A stretch of DNA of 29,272 nucleotides from Christensenella sp. UBA7584 (GTDB lineage: Bacteria > Bacillota > Clostridia > Christensenellales > UBA1242), in contig DLKQ01000027.1 of NCBI GenBank assembly GCA_002477805.1, positions 1-29,272 on the forward strand, given 5' to 3'. The notes under the pieces were generated by a model, which was not told the origin of the DNA, made no database searches, and saw nothing but the letters and a program-made list of their open reading frames with translations. This document shows, one piece after another, positions 15,333 through 22,859 of this stretch. The translations under genes were made by a program, and so were the position numbers. Each line of letters opens with the position of its first letter. Position 1 is the stretch's first letter.

Positions 15333-16124
15333 TTACATTTCAACATTCTCTCCTGTTTTGGCATCTTGATACATCACCCAATAGCCTCTTCCATCTTGCG
15401 CGTTAAAATCAAGAGGAAGCCACTGACAATATTTTGATAAATTTTCTGGTGCTTTTTCGTCACGACTTTCGCTAGGGATTCCATAACATAAAAACGCAAC
15501 ATTGTTATTTTCAAAAATTTTCCCAATAATATAATGGTCACTTGTTTCGCTAATATATGGAACTTTTACCCATTCTGTATTTTCCATTTCCTCTTCAAGT
15601 TTAGAAAAATGTTCCGACTTTGAAAACAGTGCATCTACCTGAGGTTTTACCATTTCAAAAAAATTGTCGGCATCTTCTATTTGCTCAGCGGTAGACCTTG
15701 ATTTTGATTGCGATTGAATCTTTAACTCGTAGGGTATTTCTACCTCTTCACCAAGGCCGTCATTAAGCTCTATCACATTTTCTCTTTTATCTAGCTTTTT
15801 AAACTCATCTAAAAGACTTTGATAATCTCCTTTAAAGCTTTCTGTTTTACCATAAGCTAGTATTTCTTTCCCATCTGTTACAATTGAACAAACAGGTAAA
15901 TCAAGGCTATGAAAAATTGTGTCGAATGAGTAATCTTCAGTGTTTTCAATATTTTCAAAAAGCAAATTTTTATCACCTATCTTTAAAAATAAATTACAAT
16001 CTCCCTCAATATTAAAAAGTTTTAATTTACCACACAATTTGTTTGAACTTTCTAAACTAAGAAGCCCCTTTGTTTGAACTTTTCCTTCACAAACACAATT
16101 CATAACCAAAACCTTTTTTATCAT
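15333..16124 (-). CDS. Acidic hypothetical protein with a C-terminal GYWxMYQDAxTG motif
   Basis: A 263-residue protein of unknown function. The N-terminal 100 residues are strand-rich with several cysteines (MIKKVLVMNCVCEGK). A charged, probably disordered linker follows (about 100-145), then a helical stretch (DNFFEMVKPQVDALFSK). The C-terminal domain is beta-rich and contains WVKVPY, FLCYGIPSE and WLPLDFNAQDGRGYWVMYQD. I recall similar C-terminal domains in hypothetical proteins of gut Clostridia, but cannot name a family. No signal peptide or membrane segment. AAGGAGG 7 bases before the ATG is the strongest Shine-Dalgarno in this part of the window, which suggests efficient translation. 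Confidence 0.8.
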   Translation of the reverse strand: MIKKVLVMNCVCEGKVQTKGLLSLESSNKLCGKLKLFNIEGDCNLFLKIGDKNLLFENIENTEDYSFDTIFHSLDLPVCSIVTDGKEILAYGKTESFKGDYQSLLDEFKKLDKRENVIELNDGLGEEVEIPYELKIQSQSKSRSTAEQIEDADNFFEMVKPQVDALFSKSEHFSKLEEEMENTEWVKVPYISETSDHYIIGKIFENNNVAFLCYGIPSESRDEKAPENLSKYCQWLPLDFNAQDGRGYWVMYQDAKTGENVEM

Positions 16125-16147
16125 ATTTAGCCTCCTTGTAATAAAAC

Positions 16148-16176
16148 TATATATTCATTTTACTAAGAAAAGTGAA
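16148..16176 (-). promoter_or_regulatory. Possible promoter of the acidic hypothetical gene
   Basis: Minus-strand TTCACT (16171-16176), 17 bases, TATATA (16148-16153). The -35 is a poor match, but spacing and position (24 bases before the ATG) fit. Confidence 0.4.
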
Positions 16177-16183
16177 CAAAAAT

Positions 16184-16214
16184 AAAAAGACAAAATTTAA
16201 TTTTTTGCCTTTTT
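16184..16214 (-). terminator. Terminator of tatD-rsmA
   Basis: On the minus strand AAAAAGGCAAAA pairs with TTTTGTCTTTTT around a 7-base loop. One pair is G-U, which forms only in the minus-strand RNA, so this acts for the rsmA direction. A T-rich tail follows and it lies 11 bases after the rsmA stop. Confidence 0.8.
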
Positions 16215-16225
16215 TTGAAGATTTT

Positions 16226-17059
16226 TTACGATTTTAATTTTACAATCTCACCACAAAGAGCTACAAATTGCTGTGTTCCTAAGTTTTCAGCCCTAATGGT
16301 AATATCTATACCCAAATTTTCAAGCATAGTTTCAACCACCTCGCGAGAAAGACTAAAACCTTTCATTATATTATTGCAAAGCGTTTTTCTGCGCATTGCA
16401 AAACTTGCTTTAACAACTGTTGACAAATTTTTAAAGTCGACATCATATTTATTTTTATTAACATCAAACCTAACAACAGCCGAATCCACTTTTGGCTGAG
16501 GTACAAACATCGTTTTAGAAACTTTCCGCGTAATCGAAACATCACCAATTGCATTTAATAAAACAGTTATAGCACCATAATCTTTTGTTCCGATTTTCCC
16601 AGCAAGTCTTTCAGCAACCTCAAGCTGGAGCATTATTGTCAAACTCTCAAGATTGAAATCATTTTCAATCAGATAAAATATTATTGGCGTTGATATGTAA
16701 TAAGGCAAATTTGCCACCACCTTAAATCTCTGCCCGTCAAAAAAATCTTTTATCTCATCTGGTCTATACTTTAGAATATCACCCAGTTTAAGTTCAAAGT
16801 TTTTATTATCTTTTAAATTATCATTTATAATGGGTTCAAGACTTTTATCAATTTCAACACCAACAACTTTTTTTGCTTTTTGGCAAATTTGTTTTGTGAG
16901 TGTCCCTGCCCCCACACCAATTTCAAGCACATTATCTTTGCTTTCTACCCTCGCGTCACTAACGATAGCTTCTAACAAGTTTGTATCTGTAATAAAATTT
17001 TGCCCAAGACTATGTTTGAATTTAAAATCTTGCTCTTTTAATTTACTTTTTATATCCAC
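16226..17059 (-). CDS. rsmA: 16S rRNA dimethyladenosine transferase RsmA (KsgA)
   Basis: A 277-residue SAM-dependent methylase that dimethylates two adjacent adenosines in the 3'-terminal helix of 16S rRNA (A1518/A1519 in E. coli numbering), late in small-subunit assembly. Seen: SLGQNF at 17-22, SAM motif LEIGVGAGTLT at 45-55, VEID at 68-71, catalytic motif NLPYY at 117-121, FVPQPKVDSAVV and the C-terminal FAMRRKTLCNN. The start is a GTG that shares its first G with the tatD stop codon (TAGTG), with AGGTG 8 bases upstream inside tatD, so the two are probably translationally coupled. In many Bacillota rnmV lies between tatD and rsmA; here it is absent. Confidence 0.97.
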   Translation of the reverse strand: MDIKSKLKEQDFKFKHSLGQNFITDTNLLEAIVSDARVESKDNVLEIGVGAGTLTKQICQKAKKVVGVEIDKSLEPIINDNLKDNKNFELKLGDILKYRPDEIKDFFDGQRFKVVANLPYYISTPIIFYLIENDFNLESLTIMLQLEVAERLAGKIGTKDYGAITVLLNAIGDVSITRKVSKTMFVPQPKVDSAVVRFDVNKNKYDVDFKNLSTVVKASFAMRRKTLCNNIMKGFSLSREVVETMLENLGIDITIRAENLGTQQFVALCGEIVKLKS

Positions 17060-17820
17060 TAAATTTTCACCTTTTTAAAAAAATTTTTTACATTTTCTTC
17101 AACAATTTGTTCAAGGTCTTGCAAAGGAATATTTTTTACTCGCGAAACCAGCTCATAAACCTTTTTAACGTAATCAGGCACACAAACACCTCCCCTAAAA
17201 GGTTCAGGAGCAAGATATGGGCTATCTGTTTCAAGCATAATTCTATCTACTGGAACATACTTTACAACCTCACGCAAATCATCTTTCTTTTTGTGTGTAA
17301 CAAGGCCCGTAAATGAAATTAAAAGCCCTAAATCCAAACAGTTTTTAGCATCACTTAAGTTTCCATCAAAACAATGCACAACTCCGCCCGAAAAATTAGT
17401 TAGATTATCTTTTATTATCGAAATAAAATCGTCAAAGGCCTCACGAATGTGGAAAATTGAAGGCAGTTTTTCTTCCTTTGCCAAATCAAGCTGACTTAAC
17501 ATAATTTGCTTTTGCAAATGTTTATCATATGGCAAATAATGATAATCAAGCCCATATTCACCTACAGCAACAATTTTTTCATTCTTTAAATTTATTTTCA
17601 AGAAGTTATATGTCTCATCATTCCAGTCCCCGACATCACTTGGGTGAATTGCTAATGCACCAAATACATTTTTAAACTTTTTACAAACATCAAGAGTACT
17701 TTTGCAAGAGTTAATATCAAAACTTGGACAAATAATAAATTTCTCATTTTTCATAATTTCATCTATTTTTTTATCTTTTAGTAACTCGTGATTAATATGT
17801 GCGTGCGTGTCTATAAACAT
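17059..17820 (-). CDS. tatD: TatD-family metal-dependent hydrolase (DNase)
   Basis: A 253-residue amidohydrolase-superfamily protein of normal length. Family members are metal-dependent 3'-5' exonucleases or DNases. Metal ligands and motifs are complete: DTHAH at 4-8, GEYGLDYH at 87-94 with the bridging Glu, His124 in FHIR, HCF at 149-151 and ETDSPYLAP at 197-205. The ATG at 17820 is supported by AAAGGA 8 bases upstream. It is the first gene of a two-gene unit with rsmA, transcribed divergently from spmA. Confidence 0.95.
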   Translation of the reverse strand: MFIDTHAHINHELLKDKKIDEIMKNEKFIICPSFDINSCKSTLDVCKKFKNVFGALAIHPSDVGDWNDETYNFLKINLKNEKIVAVGEYGLDYHYLPYDKHLQKQIMLSQLDLAKEEKLPSIFHIREAFDDFISIIKDNLTNFSGGVVHCFDGNLSDAKNCLDLGLLISFTGLVTHKKKDDLREVVKYVPVDRIMLETDSPYLAPEPFRGGVCVPDYVKKVYELVSRVKNIPLQDLEQIVEENVKNFFKKVKI

Positions 17821-17845
17821 TTATTTTTCCTTTTGATTTTTATAT

Positions 17846-17874
17846 ATTATAAAACATTTTTAAACAAAGTGCAA
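17846..17874 (-). promoter_or_regulatory. Promoter of tatD-rsmA
   Basis: Minus-strand TTGCAC (17869-17874), 17 bases, perfect TATAAT (17846-17851), 25 bases before the tatD ATG. Confidence 0.75.
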
Positions 17875-17914
17875 AGTTTTTCATATAATATTTTTTTTAT
17901 TCATAAATTAAAAT

Positions 17915-18505
17915 ATGAAAAGAATTTGGTTTGTTATAATGGCTTCAAGCCTTATCGCACTTTGCATACTAAACCCTGAAAATTCACTAAACGCAATGAT
18001 GAGGGCTGGCGAAAATGCAGTTATGCTTTCAATAAAACTTGTAGGGATTTACGCAGTATGGCTTGGAATCCTTGGAATTGTTGACCAAACAAAATTATCA
18101 GACAAAATCTCATCACTACTTAGTCCAGTTATTGACTTTTTGTTTGGAAAAAACATAGACACACAAACAAAAAGCTTTCTTGCAATGAATCTTTCCACAA
18201 ACATTCTAGGAATGGGTAATGCCTGCACACCAATGGGCATAAAAGCAATGAATGGACTTGACAAATTAAATGGTGGCGAAACAGCTTCTACAGCAATGAT
18301 TATGCTTATGGTAATAAACGCAACAAGTATACAAATTTTACCGACTACAATTATTGGACTCAGAGCAAATTATGGCTCAACAACTAGTAGTGACATAATT
18401 TTACCTTCAATTATTGCAACATCACTTACAACAATTTTAGGAATACTACTCGTCAAACTTTTTTCAAAAACACATCTTAAAAACAGAAAAAAATTAAAAA
18501 TTTAG
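17915..18505 (+). CDS. spmA: Spore maturation protein A
   Basis: A 196-residue membrane protein with about four hydrophobic segments (5-20, 35-55, 120-145 and 155-175). The diagnostic stretch is at 92-112: NLSTNILGMGNACTPMGIKA, as in SpmA and the wider nucleoside-recognition (Gate) family. In Bacillus, SpmA and SpmB are needed for spore core dehydration and heat resistance; the mechanism is unclear. No Shine-Dalgarno is visible before the ATG at 17915 (the upstream bases are only A and T), unlike almost every other gene here. A CATATAAT at 17882-17889 could be a -10, but no good -35 for sigma-A accompanies it. spmB follows after 83 bases. Confidence 0.95.
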   Translation: MKRIWFVIMASSLIALCILNPENSLNAMMRAGENAVMLSIKLVGIYAVWLGILGIVDQTKLSDKISSLLSPVIDFLFGKNIDTQTKSFLAMNLSTNILGMGNACTPMGIKAMNGLDKLNGGETASTAMIMLMVINATSIQILPTTIIGLRANYGSTTSSDIILPSIIATSLTTILGILLVKLFSKTHLKNRKKLKI

Positions 18506-18588
18506 CTAAAAAAATCATTTTTTACCACTAAAATAACTATTTTTTTCAAATTTTTCAAAGAAATTTTACATTTAATTAGGAGGAAGAA

Positions 18589-19101
18589 TTGACAGTCAGT
18601 GCTTTTATTATTCCAGTTATGCTACTTTTTTTACTTTTTTATTCGTGGAAGAAAAAAGTAAATGCTTACTCCGCTTTTACAAATGGCGCAAAAAGTGCAA
18701 TTGACTTGTGCATAGATATCTTTCCTTTTTTAGTTTCCATTTTTGTTGCTGTTGAACTCTTTAAAGAAAGTGGACTAGCTGAAAATTTTGCGTCTCTTCT
18801 TGCTCCAGTTTTTAGTGCAGTTGGAATCCCAACAGAACTAAGTGAGCTAGTCCTCCTCCGCCCGTTTAGTGGCAGTGCGAGTGTCGCACTTTGCGAAGAT
18901 ATTTTTAAAACATATGGTACAGATAGTTATATCGCAAGATGCGCATCAGTAATTATGGGAAGTAGTGAAACAGTATTTTATGTTGCAACAGTTTATTTTT
19001 CACAAACCAAAACAAAAAAACTACTGTATGCAATTCCAGTAGCTCTTTTGTGTACCGCCGTAGGTGCAATCTTTTCTTGTCTGATATGTAAGATTATGTA
19101 A
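18589..19101 (+). CDS. spmB: Spore maturation protein B
   Basis: A 170-residue membrane protein, the usual partner of SpmA. Hydrophobic segments lie at about 4-20, 40-56 and 148-168. Diagnostic motifs are LLRPFSGSAS at 89-98 and IMGSSETVFYV at 122-132, matching SpmB and Gate-domain proteins. The start is TTG at 18589, chosen because AGGAGG ends 5 bases before it and the first residues (TVSAFIIPVMLLF) begin the first membrane helix. Its stop lies inside a 10-bp tandem repeat that also contains the stop of the convergent rsmI. It is presumably co-transcribed with spmA. Confidence 0.95.
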   Translation: MTVSAFIIPVMLLFLLFYSWKKKVNAYSAFTNGAKSAIDLCIDIFPFLVSIFVAVELFKESGLAENFASLLAPVFSAVGIPTELSELVLLRPFSGSASVALCEDIFKTYGTDSYIARCASVIMGSSETVFYVATVYFSQTKTKKLLYAIPVALLCTAVGAIFSCLICKIM

Positions 19102-19117
19102 GATTATGTAAGATTAT
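19085..19117. repeat. 10-bp tandem repeat, 3.3 copies, across two convergent stop codons
   Basis: TATGTAAGAT is repeated perfectly three times with a partial fourth. The spmB stop (19099-19101) lies in the second copy and the rsmI stop (19114-19116) at the end. The gap between the two genes is made wholly of repeat. Confidence 0.95.
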
Positions 19118-19926
19118 TCCTTACTTTCTATAAAGTGTTTGTAAATTTCACTTTTTGCAACTTTTCTGTCACTTGCAACTTTTTTGATTGCTTCCATTTT
19201 TGAAAAGTTTTGTTTTATGTAATACTCCAAGTGCTTTTCAAGTGAAAGCTCATTTAGTGGACTTTCCGGCTTTACACCTTCCACTAACAGTACGTATTCC
19301 CCCTTTGGCTCAGGAATAATAAGCTTTCCAAGTTCTCCACAAATATACTTTTCAAACATTTTTGTAAGTTCATTCGCAACAACAACTTTTCTACCACCCA
19401 AACTTTTAAACAAAAACTCAAGGTCGTCAGAAATATTGTGAGAACTTGAATAAAAAATTAGCGTTGCATCAACATTTTCATATGTTTGAATAACTTGTTT
19501 TTTATCCGAAGTTTTTTCGGGTAAAAAACCTAAAAATGCAAACTTTTCAGTCTTTAATCCACTCCCAACAATAGCTGTCGTAATTGCAGTTACACCGGGT
19601 ATTATTTCTACTTCAAGCTTTTCCGCCATTACCTCTTGCATTAGCACAAATCCCGGGTCAGAAACACTAGGCATACCAGCATCAGAAATGTATGCAACGT
19701 TTTTTCCACTTTTTAGTAATGAAATAACCTTTTGCGATGACTTTTTTTCATTAAATTTTTGCACAGAGAAAAGTGGTTTTGAGATTTCGTAATGCTTTAA
19801 CAAAATCTGAGAATGTCTCGTATCCTCACAGGCAATAACATCAACAAAGCCAAGCACTTCAAGCGCACGCAGTGTTATATCCTTTAAATTACCAATTGGA
19901 GTTCCCACAATGTATAGTTTTACCAT
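19114..19926 (-). CDS. rsmI: 16S rRNA C1402 ribose 2'-O-methyltransferase RsmI
   Basis: A 270-residue tetrapyrrole-methylase-fold enzyme that methylates the ribose of C1402 at the decoding centre, using SAM. Seen: VGTPIGNLKDITLRAL at 7-22, CEDTRHSQILLKHY at 33-46, the SAM loop SDAGMPSVSDPG at 81-92 and IPGVTA at 109-114. The C-terminal extension (about 230-270, LSLEKHLEYYIKQ and KVASDRKVAKSEIY) is the helical domain usual in Bacillota RsmI. It starts 2 bases after the ricT stop and its AAGGAG Shine-Dalgarno lies in the last codons of ricT, so it is the last gene of the tmk-holB-ricT-rsmI operon. Confidence 0.97.
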   Translation of the reverse strand: MVKLYIVGTPIGNLKDITLRALEVLGFVDVIACEDTRHSQILLKHYEISKPLFSVQKFNEKKSSQKVISLLKSGKNVAYISDAGMPSVSDPGFVLMQEVMAEKLEVEIIPGVTAITTAIVGSGLKTEKFAFLGFLPEKTSDKKQVIQTYENVDATLIFYSSSHNISDDLEFLFKSLGGRKVVVANELTKMFEKYICGELGKLIIPEPKGEYVLLVEGVKPESPLNELSLEKHLEYYIKQNFSKMEAIKKVASDRKVAKSEIYKHFIESKE

Positions 19927-19928
19927 TT

Positions 19929-20735
19929 TTACTCCTTAATTTTTACAAGTTCTGGTTTAAAGCTTTTTAGCTCATAAATTTCTTCTTTTATTATCTTTAC
20001 AACGACTTCTTCTTTGATTAAGTCGTGATAAACAACTTCCCCCTCTCCATCAGGGCACTCAACAATACTGGAAAGTGGTGGCATCTTTTCTTGTGCCTTT
20101 TTGTACTCTGGATATTCATATTCAAGACAGCACATAAGTTTTCCACAAACACCATTAATTTTGCTTGGATTAAGAGCAAGTCCTTGCGTCTTTGCCATTT
20201 TTATCGCTACTTGTGGATAATCCGACAAAAATCTTCGGCAACAAAGTTCCTGACCACAAGGCCCACAACCACCACATAGTTTAGCCTCATCTCTAAGTCC
20301 AATTTGTCTAAGTTCTATTCTTGTTTTAAAAATACTCGCAAGCTCTCTAACAAGTTCACGAAAATCTACTCTATCATCAGCAGTATAGGTTATCAAAAGC
20401 TTGCCACCACCAAAATTATATTTCACATCAACAAGCTTCATAACAAGACCATATTTCTGCACTGATTTTTCCACAAGAGGAATTGCATCAATTGATTTTT
20501 TTAACCATTTTTCATTTAACTCAATATCTTTTTCTGTAGCCACACGCAATACTTTTTGAAGTTTGTGCGGACAAACATTTTTTTCTTTTGGTTTTGAAAC
20601 AACAACAGCAAATTCATCAACATCATTATAATCAACAACAATTCTGTCATTTTTCTTCAAATCTGGAAACAAACTTGCATCAAAGTAAAAAACTCTTCCG
20701 TTTTCCGTAAATTTTACTTCCACAACTATTGGCAT
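19929..20735 (-). CDS. ricT: PSP1 / RicT (YaaT) regulatory iron-sulfur protein
   Basis: A 268-residue PSP1-domain protein. In Bacillus subtilis RicT joins RicA and RicF in a complex carrying [4Fe-4S] clusters that supports RNase Y-dependent mRNA maturation and entry to sporulation, competence and biofilm states. Seen: LCGGCGPCGQELCCRRF at 153-169 (cysteines 154, 157, 160, 165, 166) and GVCGKLMCCL at 195-204 (cysteines 197, 202, 203). This full set is consistent with cluster binding. The ATG overlaps the end of holB by 10 bases, with a GGAGAGAG Shine-Dalgarno inside holB. It lies between holB and rsmI, as yaaT does in Bacillus. RicA and RicF are not in this window. Confidence 0.95.
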   Translation of the reverse strand: MPIVVEVKFTENGRVFYFDASLFPDLKKNDRIVVDYNDVDEFAVVVSKPKEKNVCPHKLQKVLRVATEKDIELNEKWLKKSIDAIPLVEKSVQKYGLVMKLVDVKYNFGGGKLLITYTADDRVDFRELVRELASIFKTRIELRQIGLRDEAKLCGGCGPCGQELCCRRFLSDYPQVAIKMAKTQGLALNPSKINGVCGKLMCCLEYEYPEYKKAQEKMPPLSSIVECPDGEGEVVYHDLIKEEVVVKIIKEEIYELKSFKPELVKIKE

Positions 20736-21667
20736 TTTACTCTCTCCTCTAAAACCATTAACAAAAAATTGTCTATTACTATATTAATGTTACAATTTCT
20801 TTCGAGTTTTTGATTAATTTTTGGAAGGTTATTGGCAATTTTTATAAGAGCACCACAAGAAAAATCATTTGCAACAATCTTATACCACTCCATTTTGGAC
20901 TTGTTTTTAACCAAACCAAATTCTCCAAGTTTTTCATAAACTATATCTTCTAAAACCTCGCCATACAAGTTTAGAAGTATCTTGAAATCATTTTTTAAAG
21001 AGTATAATTTGCTTGCAAACTTTAGCATATGTGAAGAATGTCTCATATTTTGCCAAATATCATAAACAAATTCAAGAATATCAAAAAAATTATCCTTTTC
21101 AGCATATTCTAGAGCTTTTTGAATTGAATTTCGAGAATATGCAATTATTTCATTTTTTTGCGAGTCAGATAGTTTGAAAGGTTCTAACTTCTTTTCAATT
21201 TCAAGCGCTTCATAAGATTCCAAATAAATTTTTCGACACCGCGACAAAATAGTTGGCAGAATTTTCGCTTCACTCTCCACATTCAGAATAAAATATACAT
21301 TTTCTGGAGGTTCTTCAAGTGTTTTAAGAAGTTTGTTTTGAGCTAGTGGATTGATTTTACTTGCTGAATTTAGAATATAAACCTTTTTATCAGACTCATA
21401 AGGAGAAACAAGCACGCTGTCAACTATGCTGAGCATTTCTTCAACAGCTATAGAGTCTTTTTCTTTTGGAAAAATCATCACATCTGCGTGATTGTTGTGT
21501 TCTATTTTTTGGCAAATTGTACATTCTCCGACACAATTTGGTGTCTCACACATTAATAATTTTGCAATATAAAGCGAACCTTGTTTGAGAGCAAAAGTAT
21601 CAGGACTTATGAGCATAATACTATGTGACAAATCTTGTTTTTTTATTTTTGCTAAACTATCTAGCAT
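20726..21667 (-). CDS. holB: DNA polymerase III delta' subunit
   Basis: A 313-residue clamp-loader subunit. Seen: an AAA+ fold with a degenerate P-loop (ISPDTFALKQG, no GKT/S), a zinc-binding cysteine set at 40, 45, 49 and 52, VYILNSASKINPLAQNKLLK and LLKTLEEPPENVYFIL (about 97-118), then the SRC motif at 142-144 that supplies the arginine finger. A non-ATPase P-loop with retained SRC is what separates delta' from the tau/gamma (DnaX) subunit. I chose the ATG at 21667, which overlaps the tmk stop by 11 bases (ATGCTAGATAG) after AGAGG. An in-frame extension to 21733 would run deep into tmk and lacks homology. The zinc cysteine spacing (4, 3, 2) is slightly unusual. Confidence 0.93.
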   Translation of the reverse strand: MLDSLAKIKKQDLSHSIMLISPDTFALKQGSLYIAKLLMCETPNCVGECTICQKIEHNNHADVMIFPKEKDSIAVEEMLSIVDSVLVSPYESDKKVYILNSASKINPLAQNKLLKTLEEPPENVYFILNVESEAKILPTILSRCRKIYLESYEALEIEKKLEPFKLSDSQKNEIIAYSRNSIQKALEYAEKDNFFDILEFVYDIWQNMRHSSHMLKFASKLYSLKNDFKILLNLYGEVLEDIVYEKLGEFGLVKNKSKMEWYKIVANDFSCGALIKIANNLPKINQKLERNCNINIVIDNFLLMVLEERVKCQ

Positions 21668-22286
21668 TATACCTCTCCATAAACGCCTCACAAATCTGTT
21701 TGTGAACATCATTTTTATCCTGAGTGGCATCAATAATCACAAAACGATTCGCATTTTCTTTTGCAATTTCATCATATCCTTGTTCAACTCGCTTGTGAAA
21801 ATCCAAACCAGCAAGTTCAAACCTATCAAGTTCCTTGCCTTTTTTTCTTTCAAAAGCAATTTCTGGAGAAATTTTTAAATAGAATGTAAGGTCAGGAACA
21901 ATTCCATCAGTTGCTATTTTACTAAGTTTTTTAACAACATCTTTATCCATTTGTCTACCATAACCTTGATATGCAAGTGTGGAATCATAAAAACGGTCTA
22001 AAACCATAATACTACCACTTTCAAGTGTTGGTTTAACAATTTTATCCATTACATCAGCTCTTGCTGCTTCAAATAACAAGAGTTCACTCATCAAACTCTT
22101 CTCTTCAAATGTTGGGTCTTTTACAATCATTCGAATGTACTCAGCAAAATTTGTACCACCTGGTTCACGAGCAAAAAAATAATTTAAATTTTGCTTTTTT
22201 AAAAATTGGCAAAAAAGTTGTGATTGTGTAGATTTTCCACAACCTTCTCCACCCTCAAATGTAATTAAAAAACTTTGTTTGTTCAT
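21657..22286 (-). CDS. tmk: Thymidylate kinase
   Basis: A 209-residue P-loop kinase that phosphorylates dTMP to dTDP with ATP. Seen: P-loop EGGEGCGKST at 11-20, substrate motif REPGGT at 40-45, DRFYDSTLAYQGYGR at 97-111 and a LID region KKGKELDRFE at about 148-157. Length is standard. GAGGTG lies 8 bases before the ATG. It is the first gene of the tmk-holB-ricT-rsmI operon. In Bacillus the same order also holds yaaQ, yaaR and yabA, none of which is present here. Confidence 0.97.
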   Translation of the reverse strand: MNKQSFLITFEGGEGCGKSTQSQLFCQFLKKQNLNYFFAREPGGTNFAEYIRMIVKDPTFEEKSLMSELLLFEAARADVMDKIVKPTLESGSIMVLDRFYDSTLAYQGYGRQMDKDVVKKLSKIATDGIVPDLTFYLKISPEIAFERKKGKELDRFELAGLDFHKRVEQGYDEIAKENANRFVIIDATQDKNDVHKQICEAFMERYNAR

Positions 22287-22306
22287 AATTCTTTCACCTC
22301 AATACA

Positions 22307-22335
22307 AGTTTATCACAAAAAAAAATTTTAAGCAA
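22307..22335 (-). promoter_or_regulatory. Promoter of the tmk operon
   Basis: Minus-strand TTGCTT (22330-22335), 17 bases, TAAACT (22307-22312) preceded by TGA (extended -10), 20 bases before the tmk ATG. Confidence 0.6.
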
Positions 22336-22406
22336 ATATATAAGCCAATTTATTAAAAGTAAATATTTAATAATTTTAAAATTTAAAATTCAAAAACCAG
22401 CCAACA

Positions 22407-22435
22407 TTGACAAATTACTTCTATAGTGATAAAAT
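22407..22435 (+). promoter_or_regulatory. Strong extended -10 promoter of the small gene at 22452
   Basis: Perfect TTGACA (22407-22412), 17 bases, TAAAAT (22430-22435) preceded by TGA. It is one of the best promoter matches in the window. Confidence 0.8.
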
Positions 22436-22451
22436 AAAAAAGGAGAAAAAT

Positions 22452-22661
22452 ATGTCAAACAAATTTAGTAAATTACAAAAAAAAGAACGTATGGAAGCTA
22501 TTAAATACTATTTTGAAAATTTTAATGATGAAACCAAACTCAATTTACAAGAAAAAATAAACAAAGAACTTTCAAAATATATACAAATAGAAATAGAAAG
22601 AAAGATATACGACTATGTTTTAAATAGAAAAAAAGAAAGAGATAATAGTCCAAAATTATAA
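22452..22661 (+). CDS. Small charged helical protein of unknown function
   Basis: A 69-residue protein, very rich in Lys and Glu, predicted almost wholly helical (MSNKFSKLQKKERMEAIKYY, then EKINKELSKYIQIEIERKIY). No signal peptide, membrane segment or cysteine motif. I do not recognise a family. The ATG at 22452 is preceded by AGGAG with about 6 bases of spacing; the longer in-frame TTG at 22407 coincides with the -35 box and is rejected. It lies alone between tmk and leuS, pointing the opposite way to both, and is driven by a near-consensus promoter. Confidence 0.75.
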   Translation: MSNKFSKLQKKERMEAIKYYFENFNDETKLNLQEKINKELSKYIQIEIERKIYDYVLNRKKERDNSPKL

Positions 22662-22774
22662 TATTTAAAACTTTCTATACCACAGCATAATTAAAATTTT
22701 ATTTAAGGTTAAATTCTAATTTAATAACAGTTGAATTAGTTTTCGATTTTTTATAGTATTTTATATAATAAAAC

Positions 22775-22812
22775 AAAAACCTCCTATACTTAGTTCAGTA
22801 TAAGAGGTTTTA
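22775..22812. terminator. Terminator between the small gene and leuS, likely for leuS
   Basis: AAAACCTC and TATACT (22776-22790) pair with AGTATA and GAGGTTTT (22797-22811), with one mismatch and a 6-base loop. It lies about 50 bases after the leuS stop and ends in Ts on both strands. Confidence 0.8.
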
Positions 22813-22859
22813 TTTATTGTGTAAAATCACTACCTAGCTCAATTACTAAAAATTTTTAC

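Noticed and set aside
21668..21733. Extended holB start inside tmk
   Set aside because: The extra 22 residues overlap the tmk coding region and do not resemble delta' N-termini; ATG 21667 gives the normal start.
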